DNA of 64,000 nucleotides, taken from Sphingobacterium sp. SGG-5. GTDB lineage: Bacteria > Bacteroidota > Bacteroidia > Sphingobacteriales > Sphingobacteriaceae. Positions 8,483-17,330 of the stretch are shown here, in pieces. The position numbers and the translations under genes were made by a program. The DNA lies in contig NZ_JAAKGO010000001.1 in the NCBI RefSeq assembly GCF_011043525.1, positions 434,001 to 498,000 of the forward strand, in the 5' to 3' direction. Position 1 is the first letter of the stretch; each line of letters begins with the position of its first letter. The notes beneath the pieces are model-generated. The model was not told where the DNA came from and searched no databases. It saw nothing but the letters and a program-made list of their open reading frames with translations.

Positions 8483-8490
8483 TACTTTTG
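8483..8490 (+). promoter_or_regulatory. TACTTTTG promoter motif for the coiled-coil protein gene
   Basis: TACTTTTG fits TAnnTTTG and lies 26 nt before the ATG at 8517. A TTG at 8466-8468 is available upstream but closer than usual for a -33 element. Confidence 0.4.
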
Positions 8491-8516
8491 TACCATACAC
8501 ATTAACTAATTTATCT

Positions 8517-9116
8517 ATGGTAAAGACTATTACAAGATTTGTATGTATTATTTTCTTCGGCATAATCGGTACACACCTATCGTATGCACAAAGCGACACA
8601 CCAATTAAACAAACTGCGCTAGACACTATTCCTATCTCTCAGATTGACACTGAACAAAAAAGGTTAGCTGCTGAAAAACAACGGGCAATAGATGCAGAAC
8701 GACGGGAAGCTGCGGCGGAGCAAAAACGAATAGCAAAAGCAGAAGAGGAGGCCCGAAAAGCGGAATTAAAAGCGGAGAAAGAAAGAGTTAAGGCAGAAAA
8801 AGAAGCAGAGAAAAGAGAAAAGAAGCTCGCAAAGCGTGAAAAGGAACTTGCAAAAGCAGAAAAAGCACGAAAGAAAGCTGAAAAAAGATATAATAAGGCG
8901 GTAAAGAAGTCTGAAAAACTCGAAAAGAAAATTGTCAAGCAAGGAAAGAAAATTGAAAAACTCCAAAAAGACTTCGACAAAAAAATGGATCGGAAGAAAC
9001 TAAGTGGTATCGATCAGGAAAAAGTAAAAATTAAAATCAGCAAAGAAAAAATTAAGTTGAAAGAACTTCGTAGGGATTTGGAACAGAATGAAAAAGAAAT
9101 CAATAAGCTCCGATAG
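8517..9116 (+). CDS. Exported Lys/Glu/Ala-rich coiled-coil protein, function unknown
   Basis: 199 residues. A signal peptide (about 1-25, ending HLSYAQ) is followed by a short linker and then about 150 residues of almost uninterrupted Lys/Glu/Ala-rich heptads that predict a long charged coiled coil. I do not recognise a catalytic domain. The ATG at 8517 was chosen over an upstream in-frame ATG at 8463 because it directly precedes the hydrophobic segment and lies after the promoter-like motif. It is convergent with the next gene and shares a terminator with it. Possible envelope spacer or TolA-like structural protein; low certainty. Confidence 0.75.
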   Translation: MVKTITRFVCIIFFGIIGTHLSYAQSDTPIKQTALDTIPISQIDTEQKRLAAEKQRAIDAERREAAAEQKRIAKAEEEARKAELKAEKERVKAEKEAEKREKKLAKREKELAKAEKARKKAEKRYNKAVKKSEKLEKKIVKQGKKIEKLQKDFDKKMDRKKLSGIDQEKVKIKISKEKIKLKELRRDLEQNEKEINKLR

Positions 9117-9127
9117 GAGCTTATTTT
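9102..9127. terminator. Bidirectional terminator containing both stop codons
   Basis: AATAAGCTCC (9102-9111), loop GATA, GGAGCTTATT (9116-9125): a perfect 10-bp stem. The stop codons of the two convergent genes (9114-9116 plus; 9121-9123 minus) both lie inside the hairpin. T-rich DNA follows on each strand. Confidence 0.75.
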
Positions 9128-10056
9128 AAGACGATACTCGCGCGGCCCATAATAGCATTATCCGCATACAAAAGTACAGTATATGCACCCTTCCGGAAGC
9201 CTTGATTATTATTGTTCCATAAGAACTCGTATTCTTCGCCATTGTTTGTAAAACGTATGGTTTCTTTGAACGTATATTGCAGATCATCATTATTGACCTG
9301 AAAGATATTTTCCTCTTTCACAATGAGATTACCATTTGGATCTACAATCCGTATATAAATATCTTTGTTTCCCTTCGTCGCTAATGGATTGTCAGCGATT
9401 GAAAACTGAATTTGTAATTCGTCTACCCGCCTGGCTTTTGTCTCAATTTCACGGTTACCCCTTCGCTTGATTTCAACCCCATTAATCACCATATTAGAGA
9501 CTTTAATGGATGAGGCTACTCCCACCTTCTCCCGTAAGGCACGATTGCTGCGTTCCAACGTCTGAACCTTGTCTGTCTGCGAATTAACAGTACTATTCAG
9601 TTCTTCATTTTCTTTTTGCAGAAGTTCATTTTGAAGGTTGAGTTCTTCAATTCTGACTTTTAGGTCGGAGACGCTATTTTTCAATAGTCGGACTTCTGAT
9701 TTCAAATCTGCTAAGCGATCTTCAGACAGGTTAGCAACGTCGAGGTTTGAACGTAAATTTGCTATTCCTTCCCGCACCTTCTGCTCGCTCAACACAATAT
9801 CTTCCGAGCCCATAGTCTCTCCTTCTCTTTGGATGTTATCCAATTCTGCCTCGATCCTATCGATCTCTATTTGCAGATTTTCTTTCTGCAAAGCGATAGT
9901 ATATAGTTTTTCTCCTGACGACTTGAACTTCACGTAGAAATAGACATTCGTCAAAAGAAGAGCAACAATAGCGATGATAAAAAAATAAACCTTGGAATTA
10001 TCTTTTTTTCTTACCTGAATTTCACTTTTATTTTCCTTACTAGTCTGTACTTCCAT
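9121..10056 (-). CDS. Membrane-anchored coiled-coil protein, function unknown
   Basis: 311 residues with a short basic cytoplasmic N terminus, one membrane span (about 24-46, FFIIAIVALLLTNVYFYVKF), a long coiled coil (about 50-190) and a C-terminal beta-rich domain of about 120 residues (from MVINGVEIKRRG onward). The topology puts the coiled coil and the C-terminal domain outside the inner membrane. No enzyme motif is seen. An in-frame ATG two codons upstream (10062) is an alternative start. Convergent with the previous gene. It resembles conserved hypothetical envelope proteins of Bacteroidota. Confidence 0.8.
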   Translation of the reverse strand: MEVQTSKENKSEIQVRKKDNSKVYFFIIAIVALLLTNVYFYVKFKSSGEKLYTIALQKENLQIEIDRIEAELDNIQREGETMGSEDIVLSEQKVREGIANLRSNLDVANLSEDRLADLKSEVRLLKNSVSDLKVRIEELNLQNELLQKENEELNSTVNSQTDKVQTLERSNRALREKVGVASSIKVSNMVINGVEIKRRGNREIETKARRVDELQIQFSIADNPLATKGNKDIYIRIVDPNGNLIVKEENIFQVNNDDLQYTFKETIRFTNNGEEYEFLWNNNNQGFRKGAYTVLLYADNAIMGRASIVLK

Positions 10057-10133
10057 TACCAAAATAAGTTATCCAACGACAATCCCGCATTTGTAACAAT
10101 CACGTAACAAAAACTATTCCAAATGGATAATTA

Positions 10134-11288
10134 TTATTCAAAATAATTTAAAATGTCAAACCCTCCGTCTTTAAGGTATTGCTCTTTACGCATAAGCTTT
10201 AGATCGGAAAACACCATATCCGCAATCAGCCGCTGTAAATCATACTGAGGCTTCCAACCCAATTTCTCCTGTGCTTTACGTGGGTCTCCAATGAGTAGAT
10301 CCACTTCCGTCGGGCGATAATATGCAGGATCCACTTTAACTACTGTCTGACCAAGTTTAATAGTGTCCGGATTTAAACCATGCGCCAACAACTGCTCGCT
10401 ATCCTTGTCAATGATAACGCCTTTCTCCTGCTCACCCCTACCGCTAAACTCTACATCAACCCCCAACTCAGCAAAACTCAGTCTTACGAAGTCGCGAACA
10501 GTAGTCGTTACACCAGTTGCAATTACAAAGTCCTCGGGTTTCTCCTGTTGGAGAATAAGCCACATCGCCTCTACATAATCTTTCGCATGCCCCCAGTCTC
10601 GTTGTGCGGATAGATTACCCAGAAACATCTTATCTTGCAATCCTAAAGCGATTTTCGCCACTGCACGTGTAATCTTTCGGGTGACAAAGGTTTCGCCCCG
10701 AATAGGGCTTTCATGATTAAACAGAATACCATTACACGCATACATACCGTAAGCTTCCCGGTAATTAACGGTGATCCAATATCCATATAATTTAGCAACG
10801 GCATAAGGACTTCTTGGATAGAAAGGTGTAGTCTCACTTTGCGGAGTTTCCTGAACCAGTCCATACAGTTCGGAGGTTGAAGCTTGGTAAATTCTTGTCC
10901 GTTGATTCATACCCAATAACCGCACCGCTTCCAAAATTCGCAACGTTCCAATACCATCCGCATTGGCCGTATATTCGGGTGTGTCAAAACTCACCTTGAC
11001 ATGCGATTGCGCCGCCAAATTATAAATCTCGTCGGGTTGAATCTCCTGAATGATCCGTATGAGATTGGTCGAATCTGTCAAATCACCAAAATGAAGTATA
11101 AAGTTGCGATGATCTAAATGTGGATCCTGATACAGGTGGTCTATCCGGTCCGTATTAAAGAGAGAGCTTCTTCGCTTCAGACCATGAACCTGGTATCCTT
11201 TCTTCAACAAAAATTCCGCTAAATAGGCACCGTCTTGCCCCGTTATACCTGTTATCAGCGCAACTTTTTGGTGTTCTGTTTCCTTCAT
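10134..11288 (-). CDS. gmd: GDP-mannose 4,6-dehydratase
   Basis: 384-residue short-chain dehydrogenase/reductase family enzyme that converts GDP-D-mannose to GDP-4-keto-6-deoxymannose, the first step toward GDP-L-fucose or related 6-deoxy sugars. The NADP-binding [16 protein letters not shown] is at the N terminus. The active-site STSELYG and the YxxxK motif in [10 protein letters not shown] are present. Length is normal. No GDP-fucose synthase gene is adjacent, so the partner enzyme lies elsewhere. A strong hairpin abuts the start codon. Confidence 0.96.
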   Translation of the reverse strand: MKETEHQKVALITGITGQDGAYLAEFLLKKGYQVHGLKRRSSLFNTDRIDHLYQDPHLDHRNFILHFGDLTDSTNLIRIIQEIQPDEIYNLAAQSHVKVSFDTPEYTANADGIGTLRILEAVRLLGMNQRTRIYQASTSELYGLVQETPQSETTPFYPRSPYAVAKLYGYWITVNYREAYGMYACNGILFNHESPIRGETFVTRKITRAVAKIALGLQDKMFLGNLSAQRDWGHAKDYVEAMWLILQQEKPEDFVIATGVTTTVRDFVRLSFAELGVDVEFSGRGEQEKGVIIDKDSEQLLAHGLNPDTIKLGQTVVKVDPAYYRPTEVDLLIGDPRKAQEKLGWKPQYDLQRLIADMVFSDLKLMRKEQYLKDGGFDILNYFE

Positions 11289-11290
11289 AA

Positions 11291-11325
11291 TGCAATATTA
11301 TCCAAAAAAATCGGATAATATTGCA
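11291..11325 (-). promoter_or_regulatory. 13-bp perfect hairpin two nucleotides upstream of gmd
   Basis: TGCAATATTATCC (11291-11303) and GGATAATATTGCA (11313-11325) are exact reverse complements with a 9-nt loop. It lies in the gmd leader, leaving 2 nt before the ATG at 11288, so it could hinder ribosome access or be a protein-binding operator. It is not followed by a U tract on the minus strand, so terminator function for tpx is less likely. Confidence 0.6.
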
Positions 11326-11367
11326 TGATAATGTGATTTTAAATGGGCTTAATCACCTATAGAACGA

Positions 11368-11865
11368 CTATAATGCTGCTATAGCCGCATCATAATTCGG
11401 TTCGTTTGTAGTCTCTGCAACTTGTTCGGTATAGATGACTTCACCTGTCTCATCCAGCACAATAACGGAACGGCTCAACAATCCCTCCAATGGACCGTCT
11501 ACAAACTTCACGTTGTACGCATCGGAGAAGTTTGAATTTTTATACTCCGACAGGGTGATGACATTATCCAATCCTTCTGCAGCACAGAAGCGCTCCTGCG
11601 CGAAAGGCAAGTCTCTGGAAATGCAAAGGACAACAGTATTTTCAAATTGAGCTGCTTTCTCGTTAAATGCACGTACGGAAGCCGCACATGTACCTGTATC
11701 AATACTCGGAAAGATACTTAAGACTACTTTCTTACCCTTAAAATCTGCTAAAGATTTCTGCGACAAATCACCAGCGGTCAATGAAAAGTCGGGTGCTTTA
11801 GTTCCTATGCTAGGTAGATCACCTGCTGTATTGACCGTATTTCCTTTAAATTTTACTTGACTCAT
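11368..11865 (-). CDS. tpx: Thiol peroxidase (atypical 2-Cys peroxiredoxin)
   Basis: 165-residue enzyme that removes lipid and alkyl hydroperoxides with thioredoxin. The peroxidatic Cys60 in [12 protein letters not shown] and the resolving Cys94 in [10 protein letters not shown] match the family spacing of 34 residues. Length is typical. It is separated from gmd by 79 nt that carry the hairpin, and from the divergent osmC-like gene by 159 nt, so two peroxide-defence genes share this upstream region. Confidence 0.97.
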   Translation of the reverse strand: MSQVKFKGNTVNTAGDLPSIGTKAPDFSLTAGDLSQKSLADFKGKKVVLSIFPSIDTGTCAASVRAFNEKAAQFENTVVLCISRDLPFAQERFCAAEGLDNVITLSEYKNSNFSDAYNVKFVDGPLEGLLSRSVIVLDETGEVIYTEQVAETTNEPNYDAAIAAL

Positions 11866-11970
11866 ATCGTAATGTTTTAATGTTTAGTGAACGGTAAGTA
11901 AGATAACAAATAAAAGGGACGGTCGTTCGAAATAATTAAAAAAATGATTTTTCTAAAACACAAGCTATGC

Positions 11971-12000
11971 TTGTAGGATGCGTAAAAATAGTTAAGTTTG
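11971..12000 (+). promoter_or_regulatory. Promoter of the OsmC-like gene
   Basis: TTG (11971-11973) and TAAGTTTG (11993-12000) with 30 nt overall span, close to the 31-32 nt of the other promoters of this type in the window. Confidence 0.6.
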
Positions 12001-12024
12001 TCTTACACAATAAAAGACAAGCAC

Positions 12025-12441
12025 ATGAAAGTAGAGCTAAACAGAGTAAATAAAGCCGTTCATTTTGAAGCCTCCAGCAACCTTTCCGACGTCAAAGTAC
12101 ACATTGACGGCTCGGAAGCAATTGGAGGCGAAGGAAAAGGAGTTCGCCCCATGGAACTCGTGCTCATGGCGTTGGGATCATGTAGTGTACTCGATCTAAC
12201 CACCATCCTCCAAAAACAACGTCAGGAAATCGATGATATCCACATCGAGGTGAGTGGCAAAAGGCGGGAGGAAGTGCCTAACATTTTCACAAGTATACAT
12301 ATCAGCTTTTCCTTAAAAGGGAAAATTGACGAGATAAAAGCCCAAAAGGCAGCAGAGCTTGCTGTAAAAAAGTATTGTTCTGTACATGATATGCTCGCTG
12401 CTGGAGGAGTAGAGATTACGTACAGTATCCAGGTGAATTAG
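12025..12441 (+). CDS. OsmC/Ohr-family protein
   Basis: 138-residue member of the OsmC/Ohr superfamily, thiol-based hydroperoxide reductases. Two conserved cysteines are visible: one in LGSCSVLDL (about residue 53) and one in KKYCSVHDML (about 116). The ATG at 12025 (MKVELNRVNKAVHFEA) is favoured over upstream in-frame codons that would overlap the promoter. The last 4 nt overlap the convergent metallophosphoesterase gene. It pairs naturally with the adjacent tpx in peroxide defence; the substrate is not determined. Confidence 0.92.
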   Translation: MKVELNRVNKAVHFEASSNLSDVKVHIDGSEAIGGEGKGVRPMELVLMALGSCSVLDLTTILQKQRQEIDDIHIEVSGKRREEVPNIFTSIHISFSLKGKIDEIKAQKAAELAVKKYCSVHDMLAAGGVEITYSIQVN

Positions 12442-13919
12442 AATTGTCTTGTGATTTTTATCTTTTTATTACTCAGCGCTTCTACGTCGACACGTACATC
12501 TAATACAGAGAATTTTGAAGTTTCAATAATCTGATAAACAACTCCTTCCGAAATTTTGTATTTTCCCTTGGCCATAACAAATCGCACGTTGCAGTTCGGC
12601 AAGTCAACATCAAAGCCATTGCTTATTAGAGCTTCATTGGACGTCGACTCCCCCATATTGCTTTTCTTGAAATTCAACGTCAGATTCATGATTAACTCTT
12701 CATAAGCTGCAGTAGGATTTTTACAGAACCGAAGTGGTTTCGAATACGTGAAGGTATCACCATCAATTGTAAACACACGAAAGAAACCCAAGGTCTTTTT
12801 CCAGTTGGCGATCTCGCCACTCCTGCATACTGCCCCTGGCCGAATACTGAGGGTTGGCGTTGTCCCCACCAACGCCTCACGTGGACGGTGACTATGCCCA
12901 TTAAGCACGACATTGATCTTGTGTCGATTGATAAAGGCAGTATCAACACGATTGTGCCGATGCTGCGCAAGTATACGAATCTTGCCGGGTCCGGCGGTAT
13001 TCAGGAAGCTTTCTAATAATATGCCCTGAAGTCCGCTCAAGGGTGCCTTATCCGGAATATCTATTCGCGGGTCTCCCAAATAATCGTCCGAAGCAATAAT
13101 TCGTGTATCCAAATAGGAAAACCCATAAGTCCTTTTCCCCATCAGCCGATTCCACTGGGCAGCTTTTGCCGGAAAATCGTCTGCTTTCGGTCCATAAAAA
13201 TCGTGATTTCCAGGAATAGAAAATACGGGGGCATCAAAGCCATACGCCCCCGAAAATCCATGTGCCCCCTCAAAGAAATTCTTATATTTCTCCTCTGCCA
13301 AGGGAGGATTTTTAAACCCGGAACGAACTGTACCGCCCCACCCTAGTGAGTCCGCATCAAAACGTGTATAGTCATGAATAATATCACCGGTTACAATAAT
13401 ATATTCGGGATGAATAATATTTGCTACTTCAATAAAGCGATCCAATAACTCCAGTTCTTTAGCATAGCCATTTTCTGGAGAACCTACCCACTGCCGAGAC
13501 ACATGCGGGTCACTGATATGAATAAAACGATGAGGATTACGATAGGTTTTCAATACTTTAACAGATCGTTTTGAGATGTTCGTTTCACCATTGCTTTTGA
13601 TGATCAAATCATACAGTTCTTCCGGCGTACCTTCAGGAATAGTTATTCGAATTTTATTGTTGACAACAGCTTTAGTAAAAGTATCATATTCAAACCATCC
13701 CTTTCTAACGCTATCAACCGACAAAACCATCCGGTTATAAGGGCCTTCCAAAATGACCGAATCAACTGGCATATCCGTCGTATTATCATACAGGATGTCT
13801 ATTGTTTGCCCAACTAACACAATAGCCGGACACGCTCGCCACGGATACACAACCCGGTTGGCTTGCACCAGCGAATATTCCGAAATAAAAACGAACAAAA
13901 TAAGAATAAACCTTTTCAT
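12438..13919 (-). CDS. Secreted calcineurin-like metallophosphoesterase
   Basis: 493 residues. A signal peptide (about 1-20) precedes an N-terminal beta domain (about 25-125). The two-metal phosphoesterase domain (about 131-390) has all its motifs: SDPH (D137, H139), GD (D179), GNHD (238-240) and GHSH (341-344). A C-terminal domain of about 110 residues follows. It likely removes phosphate from extracellular or periplasmic phosphoesters. It is the last gene of locus 2, 42 nt after the DUF5000-type lipoprotein gene, which hints that this locus deals with a phosphorylated substrate (inference). Confidence 0.92.
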   Translation of the reverse strand: MKRFILILFVFISEYSLVQANRVVYPWRACPAIVLVGQTIDILYDNTTDMPVDSVILEGPYNRMVLSVDSVRKGWFEYDTFTKAVVNNKIRITIPEGTPEELYDLIIKSNGETNISKRSVKVLKTYRNPHRFIHISDPHVSRQWVGSPENGYAKELELLDRFIEVANIIHPEYIIVTGDIIHDYTRFDADSLGWGGTVRSGFKNPPLAEEKYKNFFEGAHGFSGAYGFDAPVFSIPGNHDFYGPKADDFPAKAAQWNRLMGKRTYGFSYLDTRIIASDDYLGDPRIDIPDKAPLSGLQGILLESFLNTAGPGKIRILAQHRHNRVDTAFINRHKINVVLNGHSHRPREALVGTTPTLSIRPGAVCRSGEIANWKKTLGFFRVFTIDGDTFTYSKPLRFCKNPTAAYEELIMNLTLNFKKSNMGESTSNEALISNGFDVDLPNCNVRFVMAKGKYKISEGVVYQIIETSKFSVLDVRVDVEALSNKKIKITRQF

Positions 13920-13961
13920 TTTTTTGACACAGGTGATTTTGGTTAAATATGCGCTCTTTTA

Positions 13962-15320
13962 CTATTGATATGAACCCCAGAACTGCAGCTCGCTCCATTG
14001 AATATAAGGAACGTTGTCTGTATTGTTCTTTTTGAGAACAAACCGTATATAACGGAAAGCTTTCCCTGTCATATTCGGATCAATATCAAAACCAAAACCG
14101 TCCATAACAAAAGCAACATCCTCAGCACTTTCAACCTGTGGTGCATTAGCAGGCGTTCCTGAAGGAAACTTAATTTCACAATCTGCCAGCTTTTCCCAAT
14201 CGTTCTTCCATTCATCGGTGCCTCCAGCGTCAGGCCACGAGGTCCAGTACTTGAGGTTATCCGCCTGACTGCCGTCACCAATTTCGTTTATCTTCTTTGG
14301 ATTATTTGTTCCCCAGACTTCAAATTCATACCACACCCAAGCGGAATAGTAAGGTGTCCGCCCCCGCGTATAATATTTAAATCTGCTATACTTAGCTGCT
14401 ACGCCCAAGTCAAACGTCACATAATTGGGGGATGGGAATGCGGACGTACTTGCTCCCGGAACGTATTGGTTCATTGTAGGTGGTCGATAGTAAAAATAGC
14501 CAGAATTATCCCATGTATTATCGTCATAAAGATTCCGTACCCGACCACGGTAGACCCCTTGAGATCCAGCATTTGCCTGAAGCAGTTCGCCTCTATAGAC
14601 ACTGTGGTCATAATCATACAAATCCCACAGGTTAGTGTTATTTACCTTCCCTAATATTTGTGTTTCATATAACGGCGTCAGCAGGGTGTCTAAAGGAGCC
14701 GAAACATGATTCCATCGGTCAGTCACTTCAAGAGAGAAGGGCTGCTCAATAGCCTCGAAATTCCTGAACGTGTAACCGCCATTTTCGGCGCTGGAATAAT
14801 GGCGTTCGTAAAGCGTCCGTTCTCCAGAGGGGTCAATGGTATACAACGATATTGCAATAGGCTTTTTTAAAGGGTTTTCCCACCTTGCACGTACACCGCT
14901 GAATGTCTCTTGTGTCTTTAATGTCCGACGTATGAGCGTCACAGGAGGAGTCAACGGTTTAATGGTTACCGATACAGGTTCCGACAAATTATCGCTTTTA
15001 TCTACAGCATACAACTGAACAACATGTTCATCGGTATTGGCATACCCTTCTAAAACAATTGAATTATTGAATGCCGAGGCATAAACTTCCATAGGTTCTT
15101 CATTTTCGCTGAATTTAAAAACAGCCTTCGCTCCTAACAAGTCTTCGTCTTCGGGCAATGTATAGTGCAGTATTGCGCCTCCATTTGTATTCTCAACTTG
15201 TACATCCGTAATGCTACCTGGAGGCACTTTATCTTGTGGATCGCTCCAATCTTTTATCTCTGTACATCCCTCCAATAGAGCGGACACAAGCACACCTATA
15301 TATAATGCTAACTTTTTCAT
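13962..15320 (-). CDS. DUF4959/DUF5126/DUF5000-type surface lipoprotein
   Basis: 452 residues with a lipoprotein-like signal (Cys19 in LLEGC; the Glu before Gly is unusual). The order looks like DUF4959 (about 25-120, GSITDVQVENTNGGAILHY), a second fibronectin-like part, and a C-terminal discoidin-like DUF5000 region (about 290-452, with FDLGVAAKYSRFKYYTRGR). Such proteins follow SusD in many Bacteroidota loci and are thought to bind glycans at the surface. It begins 20 nt after susD ends and precedes the phosphoesterase. Family names are from memory of sequence style, so moderately sure. Confidence 0.82.
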   Translation of the reverse strand: MKKLALYIGVLVSALLEGCTEIKDWSDPQDKVPPGSITDVQVENTNGGAILHYTLPEDEDLLGAKAVFKFSENEEPMEVYASAFNNSIVLEGYANTDEHVVQLYAVDKSDNLSEPVSVTIKPLTPPVTLIRRTLKTQETFSGVRARWENPLKKPIAISLYTIDPSGERTLYERHYSSAENGGYTFRNFEAIEQPFSLEVTDRWNHVSAPLDTLLTPLYETQILGKVNNTNLWDLYDYDHSVYRGELLQANAGSQGVYRGRVRNLYDDNTWDNSGYFYYRPPTMNQYVPGASTSAFPSPNYVTFDLGVAAKYSRFKYYTRGRTPYYSAWVWYEFEVWGTNNPKKINEIGDGSQADNLKYWTSWPDAGGTDEWKNDWEKLADCEIKFPSGTPANAPQVESAEDVAFVMDGFGFDIDPNMTGKAFRYIRFVLKKNNTDNVPYIQWSELQFWGSYQ

Positions 15321-15340
15321 ATCTATGCGTTTTCATTCCG

Positions 15341-17323
15341 TTAATTCCATCCTATATTTTGCACCAATTTCCTGTTGGTAAGCAGTGTACTCTGTTTGAT
15401 GGGCCACAAGTAGTCTCTTTTTTTATAGGTCAAGGGATATATTTCTGTTTCTTGATAAAAATCCTCGGGTGTTTCGCCACGAATATTCAAGCCTCGCACG
15501 GGACGATTCATATATGTTTCGGCAAGTTTCCATCGTTTCAGATCCCAGAAGCGCGCGCCTTCAAAGGCTAATTCGTTTAGTCGCTCCCGTCGAATAATTT
15601 CGCGCATACCTTCCTGTCGCAACGGTTTATTCGCATCAATAGCATAATCCTGCCAACTTTCCACCACACCCTTCAAGCCAGTGCGCACCCTGACTTCATC
15701 AATATACTTATACACCTCCGCTGTAGGCGCAGGAAGAGATTCATTCAATGCTTCGGCGTACATTAGATAGAGATCGGCCAACCGAATAATGGGAAAAGCA
15801 TACCGATGGGCCGTAAAAGAGTTGCTATTATCCGGCACTGCAGAACGGAAATGAAGCCATTTTTTACAGATATAGCCTGTCGAAGGATACCGCTGCACTG
15901 GATTGGCGCCGCCCCCTACTTTCCCCGCCTGCAGATCGGTTACCCACATATTATTATCGGAAGTAATTCTACTATTGCCATAGAGCGTCCCCCCATCGAA
16001 CATAATAGACCCATAAAAGCGAGCCTCCCGATCAAAATGAAGCTGGATGGTACGATGATTCTCCCGGATATAATATTTATCGGCTGCAGTAGCTGCTTTT
16101 ATCTCCATGGGATCCACGCCGACCCAGTCTTTATCCTCTTCTATAGGTACCCCATTCTTCGTATAAAATTGTTCGACGACCTGTAAAGTAGGTGCAAAAG
16201 TCCGGTATAGCCCTCCACCATTTTGCGCAACAAAGAAGACAGGATGACAGGCTCTTTGTAAAGCCAACGTATTGGTCTCGGAATCTCCCCATATGATCTC
16301 TTCATTCCACTGTTCCGTAGCTGCTCCTCTCACCTGCATAGCAAGAATTGTTTTCTCATTCAATTGTGCCGCATTACTGGGGTTTGTTACTGTGAAATCG
16401 TACAATTTATGACCGCCTTCATGTGCCGCGTCAATCGCATCTTTTAGCGCCGCAGCAGCTCTCTCCCATTTTTCCTGGCTGTACGTCTGCGGGAAAAGCT
16501 CTATATTCCGTTCGTCTACAATACCCGCATAATCTGTATTGCCATTAAACAGAGGGCTTGCGGCAAGGGTTAATGTTTGGGCTTTAACAGCTAATGCGAT
16601 TGCCTTCGTAGGGCGACCCAATTCATTAGCTTGATCTTCTATCTGAGGAGGCAAGTCTTCTATCGCTTCATCGATTAGCGAAACAATATAATCGACAACG
16701 TCATCTACAGGTTCGCGGTATCGTTGAGCCTCTTCTCCCTTGGCACTGAGAGGTAGGTTTTCCTTGATCAACGGAATAGGTCCATACATTCTGAATAGCC
16801 AAAAATGATAAAAGGCTTTTAAGAATTTGACTTCGGCAATCCAACGATTACGCTCTTCATCGCCTAAGTCATAAGGGATATGTATATTTTCTAAAAAAAT
16901 ATTACAGTCACTCAGTGCTGTAAAAATTGGACTCCCACCATTCAGAACGTTTGAATTTTGCTTACTTGCCCAATAATTGGCCAAAGGCTCGTTAGTTCCT
17001 TGTGCCCCTCGTGCAATGTACCAAAGTCGTGGACTCATACCATCTACCGGATCTATATACCAAGTTTCGTCACCACCGAGCAACGCAGGGTTGGAACCTG
17101 CATCAGCAAAGTTAGGGAGAAAACTGAAGCAACCATATAGAAACGCCTCCGCTTGATAACGAGTTTTAAACGCATGGTCAACAGTAGGAATATTGTCGGG
17201 AATAACATCCAGAAAATTTCCACATGCTGTTGCATAAAAGGACAATATCCACAGCAGATATATGTTTATTCGATTGCTGACACGGCGTAGCCCTGTATAT
17301 CTTATATTAGTTGAATTTTTCAT
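15341..17323 (-). CDS. SusD/RagB-family nutrient-binding lipoprotein (locus 2)
   Basis: 660-residue outer-membrane lipoprotein that caps the partner SusC receptor and captures substrate. A lipobox-like ATACG at about residue 27 follows a hydrophobic stretch. The SusD_RagB helical core (TPR-like) is recognisable, with RLADLYLMYAEALNE and the C-terminal RRERLNELAFEGARFWDLKRW motif. It is long for a SusD (usual range about 450-620). The ATG at 17323 leaves 7 nt after susC; an upstream ATG at 17350 would overlap susC by 20 nt. Substrate unknown. Confidence 0.94.
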   Translation of the reverse strand: MKNSTNIRYTGLRRVSNRINIYLLWILSFYATACGNFLDVIPDNIPTVDHAFKTRYQAEAFLYGCFSFLPNFADAGSNPALLGGDETWYIDPVDGMSPRLWYIARGAQGTNEPLANYWASKQNSNVLNGGSPIFTALSDCNIFLENIHIPYDLGDEERNRWIAEVKFLKAFYHFWLFRMYGPIPLIKENLPLSAKGEEAQRYREPVDDVVDYIVSLIDEAIEDLPPQIEDQANELGRPTKAIALAVKAQTLTLAASPLFNGNTDYAGIVDERNIELFPQTYSQEKWERAAAALKDAIDAAHEGGHKLYDFTVTNPSNAAQLNEKTILAMQVRGAATEQWNEEIIWGDSETNTLALQRACHPVFFVAQNGGGLYRTFAPTLQVVEQFYTKNGVPIEEDKDWVGVDPMEIKAATAADKYYIRENHRTIQLHFDREARFYGSIMFDGGTLYGNSRITSDNNMWVTDLQAGKVGGGANPVQRYPSTGYICKKWLHFRSAVPDNSNSFTAHRYAFPIIRLADLYLMYAEALNESLPAPTAEVYKYIDEVRVRTGLKGVVESWQDYAIDANKPLRQEGMREIIRRERLNELAFEGARFWDLKRWKLAETYMNRPVRGLNIRGETPEDFYQETEIYPLTYKKRDYLWPIKQSTLLTNRKLVQNIGWN

Positions 17324-17330
17324 GTTTTTA

